NCBI RefSeq assembly: GCF_900497805.2 | Contig: NW_020954551.1 | Coordinates: 434,001-498,000, forward strand | DNA: 64,000 nt | Direction: 5' to 3' | Origin: Vombatus ursinus | Taxonomy: Eukaryota; Chordata; Mammalia; Diprotodontia; Vombatidae | Part shown: positions 33,416 through 43,474 of the stretch, in pieces | Layout: each line of letters opens with the position of its first letter | Numbering within the stretch: the stretch's first letter is position 1 | The notes under the pieces: generated by a model | Database searches by the model: none | What the model was told of the DNA's origin: nothing | The model's input: the letters and a program-made list of their open reading frames with translations, nothing else | Program-made: the position numbers and the translations under genes

Positions 33416-33600
33416 GCAGAAAGAAATGCCCGGGATATGGGTTCAGAGGCCCCAGGTTTGAATCCTGCCTCTGCCTCTGAATACCCGTGAGAGCACAGGC
33501 AGCTAACCTTACCTCTTGGGGTCTCGGTTTGCTCATCTTTATAACAAAGTGGTTGGACTCAGTAACCTCTGAGGTCCTTCTCAGCTTTAAACTGATGATT
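33416..33600 (+). repeat. MIR3 SINE inside an L3 copy
   Basis: 'ggtttgaatcctgcctctgcc', 'ggtctcggtttgctcatc', 'gtggttggactcagtaacctctgaggtcc', 'ttctcagctttaaactgatg'. The 3' end is the L3-type tail that MIR3 shares. Confidence 0.75.
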
Positions 33601-33735
33601 TAATTCTGTGCCCTCCCCAAATCTTCGCGTCTCCAAGCTGACTATCTCCACTGCCTTCAACTAATCCTTTTTTGGCTTGAGCCCAAGGCCCTTCACCATT
33701 ACCTACAGGGTGGTATGCCTTTAAGAATTCTTTCC
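33601..33735 (-). repeat. L3/CR1 fragment, antisense, second part
   Basis: 'actgccttcaactaatcctttttt' and 'cccaaggcccttcaccatta' continue the antisense L3 order from the piece ending at 33415. This supports a MIR3 insertion into the L3. Confidence 0.6.
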
Positions 33736-33739
33736 TTTC

Positions 33740-34575
33740 CATCCTGTCATTCACTTCCAGGATTCGTTTGGTTATAAGAAGTTCAGAAAGAAAAAGAGAA
33801 TACATTTTTCTTTTTAAGCATGATGGAACTATTTATACTTTGTCTCTGAATACTGAATATCCTTTTGAACGAGTGTAACTTGATGTATCCCAAACATGGG
33901 TTGATTAAGCTCCAAGTTGTGGTCTTTGTGTTGTTGATCTTTGGGGAGAAAATTATTAAAAATACAGTGTGTCCATGCCACGTATTCCCTGTGGGTAACC
34001 TTTGATTATGTTACAGTCAATGTGGCCTGTAGCTTTAATTTGATCTGGTTGCAGTGGAAAAGGAAGCATTCGTACTTAGCAATTGTTGGGGGAAATTTTT
34101 AATTTGCTTCAAACCAGAATTGTTTAACTTTTGAGCTTGTATGGATTATGGATCCAAACCCAGATAGACTAAAAATTGCTTCTTAGAGGAATGAAAAACT
34201 CATGTGGTTGTTTGGGGTTGGACATTTTTCTTGGCTACTTTTTTTTTCTAGCTTTAAAACAAACCTTGCCATTCCTACCATAAGGAATGTGATGTGGACG
34301 TGAATGTTTACCATAAATCTGCTGGGCAGGGCCTGGGCTTCCCTAGGACTAAATGAATGTTTAATATGCTCAGCTCTCCCTCTCATCTTTCGAGTGCCTT
34401 GGTTGACAACAACCTTAGAGGTGAAGCCTTTTTGGTATTACAGTAAATAGGCCCCTTTGGATAGGATCCAGACTGACCCACTTGGGCAGAATTCTGAGCT
34501 GTACTAGTGGCGTTTTAAGTACCAATCTTTCTAAAAATAACAATTTTGGGGTCACATTCTAGCCTTGCTATGGAC
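33740..34575. other. Unassigned AT-rich stretch
   Basis: About 830 bp without a recognised repeat. AT-rich, no microsatellite, no gene recognised. Confidence 0.3.
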
Positions 34576-34579
34576 TTGA

Positions 34580-34800
34580 GATAGCTGGCATTTATACAGT
34601 TTTTTAAGGTTTGCAAAGCACTGTATGATTTTTAATTCTTTTGATCCTTGTCACAAATCTTGTGAAGCTGGTGCTATTATTCTTCTTCTCATTTTGCATG
34701 TGAGGAGACTGAGGCTAAGAGGTTAAATAACTTGCCCAGGGTTACATAGTGAAGTCTTTCTGACTCCCAAGTCCAGCACTCTACCCCTCAATGTGCCAAG
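34580..34800 (-). repeat. Ther-1/MIR SINE, antisense
   Basis: 'catttatacagttttttaaggtttgcaaagc', 'ttttgatccttgtcac', 'ctcattttgcatgtgaggagactgaggc', 'aataacttgcccagggttac', 'ctgactcccaagtccagcac'. The full order is tail, CORE, head on the complementary strand. Confidence 0.85.
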
Positions 34801-34924
34801 TGCTATGGCATGCAAGATTCATATTCTAGCAGATCATCTATCTTGGCTTTATCAGTGGCATCAAAATAGAGTAGGTGGGAAAACTTGAGCCTTTTTTTTC
34901 TTCAACCTAATTTAAAACATCATT

Positions 34925-35050
34925 TCATTTCGGCAAACATTTTATAATCATCTGTTGCATACAAGGCCCCGTGCAAGGCTCTGGGGATACAGAGAGATAT
35001 GATGAATTCTAAGTAGCTTCTAGTCTATTTCAAGATGGAACCTCATCTTC
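34925..35050 (-). repeat. L2 LINE 3' end, antisense
   Basis: 'gcaaacattttataatcatctg', 'aggccccgtgcaaggctctggggatacag', 'aagtagcttctagtct'. Diverged complement of the L2 end. Confidence 0.65.
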
Positions 35051-35144
35051 ACTGGCCCCATAAGTGTGCTATGAACTTAACAATTCTTTCAGCATTCATG
35101 CATTGTTCTTGAGGGATTGTGGTCAAAAGTGGAAAGGGTAAGAG

Positions 35145-35281
35145 AGACAGAGCCTCCAGGAAGAAGGAAGTGATGGGTACACTGCTCTCTGGCCTGGTCA
35201 GATCACATCTGAAGCATTGGGTTTGGTTCTGGGTTTAAGAAGGACACTGATAAAAATGAGTGCATTCAGAAAAGGCAACCA
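35145..35281 (+). repeat. L3/CR1 LINE, sense, first part
   Basis: 'ctggcctggtcagatcacatctgaagc', 'ggtttggttctgggttt', 'aaggacactgataaaaatgag' read like the sense of CR1-type ORF2 (LVRPHLEY..FW). A WSINE1 then interrupts it and it continues at 35477. Confidence 0.75.
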
Positions 35282-35462
35282 GGGGGGCAGCTAGGTGGTG
35301 CAGTGGATAGAGCACCAGCCCTGGAGTCAGGAGGACCTGCGTTCAAATCCTGCCTCAGACCAGATACTTGACACTCACTAGCTGTGTGACCCTGGGCAAG
35401 ACACTTAACCCCAATTGCTTAAAAAAAAAAAATTAAAAAAAACTTAAAAAAAAAAAAAAGAA
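35282..35462 (+). mobile_element. WSINE1-type SINE, full length with poly(A)
   Basis: GGGGCAGCTAGGTGGTGCAG head, 'ggagtcaggaggacctgcgttcaaatcctgcc', 'tgtgtgaccctgggcaagac', ACTTAACCCCAATTGCTT, then a long A-rich tail. A 14-bp target duplication AGAAAAGGCAACCA (35268-35281) and AGAAAAGACAACCA (35463-35476) flanks it. It is one of the youngest insertions here. Confidence 0.93.
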
Positions 35463-35476
35463 AGAAAAGACAACCA

Positions 35477-35865
35477 AGAGGGTAAAGAACCTTGAATCCC
35501 TATGATACGGACTGAAGGAACTGGGTGTGGCTGCCTGGAGAAGGGAAGGCCTGGATGGGTACATGTCTGTCCACAAGTTTTTCAAAGAACTGTCAGATGG
35601 ATGAGGGCTTAAACTTGTTCTTTTTGACCCTAGAGGACAAAAAGAAGAGCACAGGGTCAGTGTTGGAAAGAAATAAATCTAGGCTGGATGTAAGCCCCTT
35701 CCTCAACCCCAACTCCAACCCCAAAGTGGAATGGGCCAGCCCAGGAAGTAGGCCGGATGAGCCCTCGTCAGGTGTACCCCAGTGGGGGGTTCCCTTGTGG
35801 GGATGGGTTGGACCAGATGACCCCTGAGGGTCCATCCCAGTTCTAAAATTCGGTGAGTCTGTATA
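35477..35865 (+). repeat. L3/CR1 LINE, sense, 3' part
   Basis: 'gactgaaggaactgggtgtgg', 'ctgcctggagaaggg', 'gaggacaaaaagaagagcac', then the L3 terminus 'ttggaccagatgacccctgagggtcc', CAGTTCTAAAATTCGGTGAG. This continues the piece ending at 35281. Confidence 0.8.
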
Positions 35866-36027
35866 AATGAGCATATGTGGAAATTCACTTCAAACGTGCC
35901 TATGCAGATGAATACAGACAAGGAAGATTATGGATAGACTAATTTATGTCAGCGCTTTTAAGTAGCAGCTTCAAGGACAAGTGTCTTTTGATGTTTTATG
36001 TAAAATGGACCATTTTTGTAAAAGCAA

Positions 36028-36061
<34 letters not shown>

Positions 36062-36081
36062 CGTGTGTGTGTGTGTGTGTG
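36028..36081. repeat. (GT)n with (GC)n core
   Basis: About 53 bp of strict alternating purine and pyrimidine: GT, then GCGCGC, then GT. Likely Z-DNA former, the same design as at 8075. Confidence 0.95.
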
Positions 36082-36235
36082 GACAGAGACAGAGAGACAT
36101 TTAGAGTCAGAGAGAGAAGAGAAGGGAAGGGAAAAAGAGAGTGGAGAAGGCCTTCCTCTAACTTGGTTTCAGGCAATTGTGTCTCAGAAGCCATTTGGAC
36201 TAAAAAAGCCATCAGGCAACCAAATTAGATTTGAG

Positions 36236-36296
36236 TTCCTCTTCTTCCTCCTCCCCCTCCTCCTGCTCCTCCCTCTCCCCCTTCTCCACCTCCTAT
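36236..36296. repeat. (TCC)n polypyrimidine tract
   Basis: CTCTTCTTCCTCCTCCCCCT and similar units over about 60 bp. It explains the Ser- and Leu-rich frames at 36231-36446. Confidence 0.9.
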
Positions 36297-36299
36297 GCC

Positions 36300-36630
36300 T
36301 TCTGTGGTCAGGGCACTTCATGGGGAGGGATCCTGTTAACCTCCCAAGGAACATGTGATTTCACTGCATGGGCCTTATCTTGTAACTGTAGAAAAAAGTG
36401 CAGAAGGGGAGGGGGCAGGAAAGGAGGATGGCCCCAGGGCGCTTAGTGCTGCCAGATCTTAGGCTGGCTCAGGGTGGCACCGGAGATCTTGGCCAGGGGA
36501 GGGGTTTAGAAACAGGGTTTGCACATGGGATACAATAGCCTTGTTGTGTACAAATGAAAATGTTTTCTAATCTTTATTTTCCCCAAACGCTTAATCTGGT
36601 CTTTTAATGTGTTCAGCTTATGCCTGACTG
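36300..36630. other. Unassigned stretch
   Basis: About 330 bp, GC-richer around 36400-36500. No repeat or gene recognised. Confidence 0.3.
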
Positions 36631-36638
36631 CTTTAAAA

Positions 36639-36640
<2 letters not shown>

Positions 36641-36689
<49 letters not shown>

Positions 36690-36699
36690 NNNNNNNNNN

Positions 36700-36747
<48 letters not shown>
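36641..36747. repeat. (AC)n microsatellite with assembly gap
   Basis: AC dinucleotides on both sides of 10 Ns at 36690-36699. The true length is unknown because the assembler or polisher could not close it. Confidence 0.98.
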
Positions 36748-36748
<1 letters not shown>

Positions 36749-36749
36749 T

Positions 36750-37040
36750 ACTTTCTAAAATTAGTGCTTGGTAATATGGCCTTAAATTAGGTTTTATTTT
36801 TTTCCCAAAAAGCTCTTTTAAATGTCATTGGAAGTCCAATGGGCCCATCCGTTTCTGCTGCCTGAAACAGAGCCTATAACTAATACAGCATCATTGCTAT
36901 GGAGGTGGAAAGGATCCAGGGGACCTACCGGAGTCAGCACATACAAGATTAGGGAAAGAAGGGGACTGGTCATGGAGCCCGAGTGAGGAGGAATGGTTAC
37001 GTTCTCTGAGTGCTGCCCTGGTCCCTCTGAAATATTAAAA
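36750..37040. other. Unassigned stretch
   Basis: About 290 bp between microsatellite and MIR. Nothing recognised. Confidence 0.3.
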
Positions 37041-37044
37041 TCAT

Positions 37045-37285
37045 AAGAATAATAGCTAGCATTTATAGGGTGCTTACTGTGTGCCAGGCACTATGCCAGG
37101 TGCTTTCCAATTATTATCTTATTTGATCCTCACAACAACCCAGGAGGTAAATGCTATCGTTAGTCCTATTTTACAAGGCAGACAGATTGGTTGACTTGCC
37201 CAGGGTCACACAGCTGATAGGCGGCTGAGGCCAGACTTGAACTCAGGTCTTTAGGCATGGCATACCATCCTCTGTGCCACTTAAA
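37045..37285 (-). repeat. MIR/Ther-1 SINE, antisense, full length
   Basis: 'agctagcatttatagggtgc' and 'tgtgccaggcactatgccagg' (L2-type tail), 'tgatcctcacaacaacccag', 'ggttgacttgcccagggtcacacagctg', 'ggccagacttgaactcaggtc', 'ctctgtgccactt'. One of the cleanest copies. Confidence 0.92.
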
Positions 37286-37289
37286 TCAC

Positions 37290-37840
37290 CAGAAGAGGGC
37301 TGCCGTTGTCTGGGGGGACCTTCTGTGGAGGATTTAAGGAAGGATATGGATGAGGAGCAGGCCTTCTCACTCTGGATGGAGGGTGTGTGGCCAGTCCTCC
37401 CTCATCCAGAGGTGATGGGCTCTACAAAGTCCTGAAGAATGAAAGATTCTCCTAATTACATTCATTTACTGGTCAACAAAGGACGCTTATCTTACCTACT
37501 CATTTTGTGCTTGGGAGATCTTACTTTGATCTGGGAGCACTTGATTAGGAGACAGAATCCTCCTTCCTCCTAAACCAGGGGCCTGTGTCATCCGTGGTAA
37601 GAGGGCACCTGGTAAATCCTGTGCAGCCTAAAAAACATTAGTCTAATGTCTTTGAGGTGATGCTCAAGATTGTGTAGCCAATACACTGTAAGTCAAGTTA
37701 CCATTGGAAAAATTGAGTCTATGGAGAAATATCTTCCCCTTTTTTGGATGAAGCTGAGTCTTTGAAATAAACAGAGGCAGTGGTGATGTTAGAAAGCGCA
37801 GCATTGTTGATTCTTTGGATGTTGTGTGGCATTTCCACCT
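37290..37840. other. Unassigned stretch
   Basis: About 550 bp, mixed. No repeat or coding exon recognised. Confidence 0.3.
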
Positions 37841-37844
37841 TAGA

Positions 37845-37965
37845 CACCTTGTGTCTTTGGCCAAGTTACTTTAACTCAGTCTCAGTTTCTTCATCCGTCA
37901 TATTAGGGAGCTGGACTCACTGAGATTCCTTCCAGCTCTGAAATCTATGATTCTATCATTTCCCC
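37845..37965 (+). repeat. MIR3 SINE 3' part
   Basis: 'ctcagtctcagtttcttcatccgtc', 'gggagctggactcactgagattcc', 'ttccagctctgaaatctatgattc'. The L3-type end is well kept. Confidence 0.78.
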
Positions 37966-37984
37966 TCAAGAGAGTGGAAAGAGG

Positions 37985-38110
37985 AGTCATTGGGTTTGAG
38001 TCCTGGTTTCACCATTACCTTATTGGGTGACCTCAGGTCTCTGGACCTCACTTTCTCATCTGTAAAGTGAGAAGGGTTTGACCTTGAAGGTCACTGCTAG
38101 TGCAAACGGT
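37985..38110 (+). repeat. MIR3 SINE, second copy
   Basis: 'gagtcctggtttcaccattacc', 'ggtgacctcaggtctctggacctc', 'tctcatctgtaaagtgagaaggg', 'ttgaccttgaaggtcac'. Same orientation as the copy 20 bp upstream. Confidence 0.7.
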
Positions 38111-39035
38111 CTGTGTTCTGGGATCTTATCTAGAGTTGCTGTTTTTCCCCTTTTGGCACTTATTGTGCTAACTTCATTAATTAGAAGAGTCACACTATCC
38201 AAGGATTATTCCCGTCTTAGAGAAGAGGTGGAAATATCACTAAGGAGAAGGAAGATGGCGAAGGACCTCAGTGGTACCAGGAGCGTCCTGGGTAGAGGAG
38301 ATTTGTGTTCAGTGCAGTACAGTTGGGTGAGTAATTAGCTGAAGGAGAAAAAGATACCAAATCTGGAGCCTTATTAAAACTAGTGAAATGGGGATAATGG
38401 CCATGAAAAAGAAGTGGCCATTGGAATATTAATAACGATCGGCCTATGTAACTACTTTTCTATCTGTGCAAACTTTATTAGGGTTGTCCAGCTTTGAATT
38501 GAGGAAATTAGTAACCCATATCTTTATGATTGCAAATGTACCAAAATGTTTCATTCCGTAGTTGGCTGAAGGATGTTGGTAATACAGCACCCTACTCTGC
38601 TTACTGTTTGTTGATGATGAAATAACATGCGAGTTGGTAGAACAAAACTGTAAGCCTTCAGTGCTGTCTTCTAATAAGATATCTCCCATCTCTGTATCAA
38701 AACTGTTCCAAGATTGTAATGGCCAAAATACTCCGATTTGACATCCCTCAGACCAGAAAGATGAGGCGTAACTGGAGAGACGTCTGTTTGCTAAGGGACC
38801 TCCCTCCCTCTGTATTTGAACTCAGAATGCAGATTGGAGACAGATTCTCGATGGATTACTGTGGTTCTCCGGATGGTTTTGTTGTTCTTATTGTAGATGG
38901 CATTATGGTGATCATATCAAGCCATAGAGCTTTGCAGTGCCTCCTGGAAGAGATTTGGAACCATTCAGGAGCCCTCTGATCCTCCAGACAGGAAGGATCA
39001 GGTGGCTTCAGAATACTGCTATAGCCCAGATTCCT
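38110..39035. other. Unassigned stretch
   Basis: Includes an 86-codon frame at 38719-38979 (MAKILRFDIPQTRK..) that I could not match to any family. No repeat recognised. Confidence 0.35.
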
Positions 39036-39039
39036 TTTT

Positions 39040-39200
39040 ACCTTTGGGATAAAATGCAAAGTCCTGAGCTTGGCTGGTATTTAAGGCCCTCTTCAAACCT
39101 ACTTTTCCATTTTTACCTCACATAATCTGTCTTCTTGCCTTATTTGTTATGGCCAACCAGGTGACCCCTAAACTTTCCACTCCATTTTCCATCTCAGTGC
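39040..39200 (+). repeat. L2 LINE internal 3' fragment
   Basis: 'gggataaaatgcaaagtcctgagcttggc', 'atttaaggccctcttcaaacc', 'cttttccatttttacctcac' match the L2 3' region. The terminus is absent. Confidence 0.7.
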
Positions 39201-39211
39201 ATTTGCATGAG

Positions 39212-39335
39212 GTTACCCACCTTCTCAGCTTCAGTTTTCTCATCTGTAAAATGGGGGTAATGCAAGCCCAGAGATAACCTTGTTCAATGACGCTCTGGTG
39301 AACAAAGGCATAAAACGGAGAGATGTGTGCTCACT
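39212..39335 (+). repeat. MIR SINE fragment
   Basis: 'agcttcagttttctcatctgtaaaatggggg' is the CORE segment. A diverged tail follows. Confidence 0.6.
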
Positions 39336-39737
39336 GAGGGTCCCACAGGATGTCCTCTGAGGCTTCATTTTGCATGACCACATCAAATGCCTTATTTTGT
39401 AGCCAACACACAATCAGCACAGTGGTATCTAGCGTTCTCTGCACTTTTCAGCCTGCCATATGACGATGGGGATGTCATTGGCCATGGAGGGGAGGGGACA
39501 GCCCTTTTGGAAACTTGTCTCTTCCCTTCTCCTGTTTTTATCAAGAATGCCGTCAGTGCACAGGCATGTAAGTTAGTGGCCATTTGGTCTCCCTTTGTGT
39601 CTGTGAATGTCACCTGCCATTTTCTCCCCATTCTTTTGGGCTCTTCCCATCCCTAAGGGAGATTATAAAGTGGTCCCAGGATGTACCCTCTGTGGTCTCG
39701 AGTACAGATATCATTTCCAAGTTCATCTTCCCTTGTG

Positions 39738-39740
<3 letters not shown>

Positions 39741-39825
<85 letters not shown>
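39741..39825. repeat. (CT)n microsatellite
   Basis: About 85 bp of CT with a few TTT breaks. It explains the SLSLSL and RERERE frames. Confidence 0.97.
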
Positions 39826-39829
39826 AATA

Positions 39830-40160
39830 TACCAGACTCAGCTGTTATTGTCCAAATGCAGTGGTTTTCTGTCAAGGATAATGAAAAGAGATTGTTAAAG
39901 AAATGTTGATGAGTGTCTTCCATGTTATGGCTGCTTTTTCTCCCCCTGACAGTTTCAGCTGGCAATGCTCTCGAGTTGACATGGTTCATTTCAGTCTTGC
40001 ACCAAATTTTCTGTAGACTTGTCTCCACCGACTTTGCTCTTTGGTGTTGTAAAGTGGTAATGCTTGTACTCTTTCACTCCCCTCCTTAATGTCTTAAAAT
40101 TGCTTTTGTATTCTTAAACGTTTCTGCTTTCTCACTTTGGGGGACAGTCAGTCAAGTTTT
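39830..40160. other. Unassigned stretch
   Basis: About 330 bp, T-rich. It may be the diverged 3' side of the RTE copy that starts at 40165, but I see no clear landmark. Confidence 0.25.
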
Positions 40161-40164
40161 TGCT

Positions 40165-41140
40165 GGCTAAAGTGGTTTGAGGGCTCTCTCCCTTCTGGAA
40201 ACTATTTTATAATCTTGAATTATAATCTTTGTGATCAACCTCTCATCTTGCCTTTTTTTGTTTTGGCCAACCAGGTAATCAGGTAAACGATTGCAGGCAG
40301 CAGTGGCGATCTTTGCCTTTATCTCGGTTTGGGGCATCGATGCCTCATTTCCATCTTTCTGGTTGGAACTGTTGTGATTGTTCACAATCTTCTCTTCTTA
40401 TTTGATGTTGATTTTGAGCTTTACTGTAGCTCATTGATGTTCTGACTATACAAGACCCACATCAGTAACTAGGCATTTCCTGTTAAGGTATAGTTGATTT
40501 CGTTTTGTGTGTGTGATCTTTTTCAGTGTTCACCATGTCCAGTGCCTTCCGATTCCCTTTCTGGAAGACGTATCTTTCATGTAAAGGCATGTGTCTTTTG
40601 AGCAGGTTATGACTTTGGTCTCTTTTTCTGCTATTTCATGTCTTCTAACTTTTCTCCTCATCTTCCCTCATTCTCATCTTCACACTGAAATCACCAGATA
40701 TGAAACTGTACTTAGTTTGGAGGAATTTGTCCCATCCCCTAACTTCTTTATCCTCTGTCACAGATTTTGGAGCATCAACTGCATCTGCCTTCTAGAAACT
40801 TCCATCCCTTACTCATGCTCATCGTGAGCTCTGCAAAGACAAAACGACCGACGACCCAGGAATTGATGCTTCTTTTTTTTTTTGCTTTTGCTGCCTCACG
40901 AAACTTACTTCCCCAGTGCCATTTTTTGCATCTTGAAGGAGAAGATATCTTTTCGTTGGGCTCCAAATTCCTTTTGTATTCTGGTTTGGTTTGTGGTGAG
41001 AATGGCATTATCAGCATAGATCATATCTTCCAACATCATGTCCACTCCTTTGTCATCAGACGGTTAAGTTAATGTTTGTGTTCAGATGTGCCGGTCCAGC
41101 TGTGATCTCCTTACCATGGATGTTCCCTCTCACCATCGCA
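40165..41140 (-). mobile_element. RTE LINE fragment, endonuclease region, antisense
   Basis: On the minus strand, a conceptual frame near 40700-40640 reads ISGDFSVKMRMREDEEK, a match to the GDFNAKVG-type motif of the AP endonuclease of RTE/Bov-B LINEs. Downstream come RYVFQKGNRKALDMV..THKTKSTI (family form 'FFQKK..RWTW..KNEIDYI') and SEHQ.ATVKLKIN (family form 'SDHRLVRAKI'). Motif order and spacing fit. The frame carries stops and shifts, and the reverse transcriptase part is absent. RTE elements supply the machinery for Mar-1. Confidence 0.7.
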
Positions 41141-42635
41141 GATGGCAGCCCAGCCATGCCTTCCCATCTGGTGGGGCTGTTGTCCGTAAGTTCCCCAGCC
41201 AACCTGACAGAAGCTCACTCTCTGCTGACATAGTGTTGGGCGACCCACGCTTATGGCCACAACACAGCGGGCCACGAGAGGCGATTTTTGGCGGATGGTC
41301 CTTTCATGATGCTTTCCCTTTCTGCTTCCCAAACCTCCTCATATTAAGAAAGTTTCTTAATAGACAGCACCCCTCCATTGCCTCTCTCCCCAGTTCTACT
41401 CCCGTCTGGGGCCAGATGCCGTAGTTGTGTGTTTCTTCCAACTACATCTGACTCATAACTCTGAGGTTGAATGTGCTTCCTTGCATTAAGGCTTCGGCTC
41501 ACTGAGTGATGTCTTTTTATCCTGAGTACATTTCTGCGAAACTTCCCGACAGCTTGGGTTGCATTGCGGCCTCTCTTCTTGGATATCACGCCCTATAAAT
41601 GATTTTCTTTCTTTACTGTTGTTCTCTCCATATTGTACTTGCTACTCTCTGGGGCGTCCGGACTGGTGGAGAGATGGGGGTGGCTCTTCCCTTCGGTTCT
41701 CTTTTTGATCTAAAGCCTTCTTGATCGCATCAGCCGGTTTATTAGCCAGGAGCTCCGAGGACAAGGCTCCTGTGTTTCTCAACACGGAACCGAAAAGCTC
41801 TGTATGCATTTCTTATTAAGTACCTCCATTAGTGGCTGACACTGGGTGAGTCAGAGTTAAAACTATTTGACTGAACTCAAGCGTGAACTTCAAATATATT
41901 GCATCAAGGGCAACATCATAAAAGTGGTTAAGATATAGTTTTATTTTATTTTGGGATGAAAGTTCTCCTTATCAGAAGACTTGGCCTAGCCAAGGAGCAT
42001 TTGTTACCAATTTAGTAGTCATTGTTTGCCTTGAGAAATGATTCCAGCTTCTTTTCATTCTACGTGAGACAGAATATGATTCATTAGAGCCCAACGTGAT
42101 TCTATAGGACTGTTCCTTAAGCTTCATTTAGGCAATCATGAGATGGCTGAAACATAGGACAGATGTTCCTGCCAAGAAGGGGAAAGAAGCAAAGTTGATA
42201 TTAGTATTTTTAAAGCCCTTTACAGATGCTGGTCTAATTTCCACCCCAACCTAATTTAGATTTGATAGCTAATGGTATTTATCATCCACTTTCCCCAGTA
42301 TATGGTTATAATGAAATCCATATTAGAAAGCCAAAGAATCATGAAAAGTATATGGATTGGAAAACTCAGAAAACTGCTATTGTGGGTTGGTTGGTTGTTT
42401 TCTTTTTTAGACTTTGCAAGGAATTTAGACCTTTTGGGATACCAGATTTGTTGACTTTCAGCCAAACACAGCTTCCTGTTTTTAAGACCAAATTTCACCA
42501 AGAGAAATCTCAACATTCCTTGTTATAACAATACTCATAAAAGTATTGTGAAAAACTTTATTGGCTAAATGAAATGATCTAAAAGTCTGTATCTCTATAT
42601 AACTATATGTCTATATATACATATATGTGTATGGC
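41140..42635. other. Unassigned stretch
   Basis: 41140-41830 may be a further 5' part of the RTE copy, since minus-strand frames with Arg-rich content cross it, but I see no clear motif. 41850-42620 is AT-rich, repeat-free and unique-looking. Confidence 0.35.
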
Positions 42636-42642
42636 TTTCTTT

Positions 42643-42797
42643 CTTTTTTTTGGAGGCAGTCAGGGTTAAATGACTTACCCAGGGTCACTCTAGCTGTATA
42701 AGTAGCAGATTGTAAGTGTCTGAGGCCAGATTTGAACTCAGGTCCTTCCGACTCCAGGGCTGGTGTTCTATCCACCACCTAGCTGCGCCCCCCCCCC
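42643..42797 (-). mobile_element. WSINE1-type SINE, antisense
   Basis: T run, then 'ggaggcagtcagggttaaatgacttacccagggtcac', 'ggccagatttgaactcaggtcc', 'ctatccaccacctagctgc', ending in a C run. It is the complement of WSINE1. About 155 bp. Confidence 0.85.
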
Positions 42798-42909
42798 ATC
42801 TCCCACTCCCATTCCCTTTTTAAAGAAGATCCATTCCTCCAAATCCTTATTGAGGCTCTGGGTTCTTGGCCCTCCCCAGAATGCTATCCCAGTTCGATCC
42901 CTTTTGCCA

Positions 42910-42940
42910 TAAATAATAAACAGTACACATTTACACAGGA
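42910..42940 (-). repeat. Ther-1/MIR SINE tail, left part
   Basis: 'aataataaacagtacacatttacac' is the end of the CORE-SINE tail that resumes at 43092 after a WSINE1 insertion. Confidence 0.65.
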
Positions 42941-43091
42941 TTTTTTTTTTTTTTGGATTGAGGCGACTAGGGTTAAGTGACTTGCCCAGGGTCACACAGC
43001 TAGTAAGTGTTAAGTGTCTGAGGCTGGATTTGAACTCAGGTCCTCCTGACTCCAAAGCCAGAGCTCTATTCACTGCACCACCTAGCTGCCC
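42941..43091 (-). mobile_element. WSINE1-type SINE, antisense, inside a CORE-SINE
   Basis: T run of about 14, 'ggattgaggcgactagggttaagtgacttgcccagggtcacacagctag', 'gaggctggatttgaactcaggtcctcctgac', 'gcaccacctagctgccc'. Target duplication CATTTACACAGGA (42928-42940) and CATTTACATAGGA (43092-43104). Full length. Confidence 0.93.
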
Positions 43092-43300
43092 CATTTACAT
43101 AGGATTTTAAAGTTTGCAGAGTGCTTTACCTATGCTATCTCTTTTGATCCTCATGACAACCCTGTGACGGTAAGTATTATTATTATCGCCACTTTATAGA
43201 TCAGGAAACTGAGGCTATGTTCAGTGTTAGAAAGCTGGGTGGGTGTTAGGATTTGAATTCAGGCCTCCCTGACTTCCGGTCCAGCACTTTGTCTGCTCTT
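43092..43300 (-). repeat. Ther-1/MIR SINE, main part
   Basis: 'ggattttaaagtttgcagagtgc', 'cttttgatcctcatgacaaccctgtg', 'agatcaggaaactgaggc', 'gatttgaattcaggcctccctgac'. Complement of a CORE-SINE whose tail was split by the WSINE1. Confidence 0.82.
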
Positions 43301-43404
43301 TGGAGGGGACGTCAGCAGCCCCGCCCCCTGTGCCTGTAACACACTCCGCTGCACCCAGCCAGCCTTCGCCCCAAGATCTTGGGTGACACCAAGCCCCTTC
43401 TGCC

Positions 43405-43470
43405 TCTGGCAGCTCATCATGAGGAATCTCTCCTGACATCAACTCTTGGTTTGTCTCTTTGCGGCTTCTC
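43405..43470 (-). repeat. Short L3/CR1 fragment, antisense
   Basis: 'aatctctcctgacatcaactc' and 'gtttgtctctttgcggcttctcccc' resemble the antisense L3 block. Short and weak. Confidence 0.4.
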
Positions 43471-43474
43471 CCCA

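Noticed and set aside
35282-35360. tRNA-like sequence
   Set aside because: It is the SINE head of WSINE1, with no intact tRNA fold or anticodon arm expected. The same applies to the other SINE heads.
38719-38979. 86-codon frame starting MAKILRFDIP with a VVLIVDGIMVII stretch
   Set aside because: I considered a reverse transcriptase YADD-like block, but the motif and order do not fit any LINE.
41010-41060. MIYADNAIL on minus, similar to a reverse transcriptase YADD box
   Set aside because: It lies upstream of the endonuclease motifs, the wrong order for an RTE ORF.
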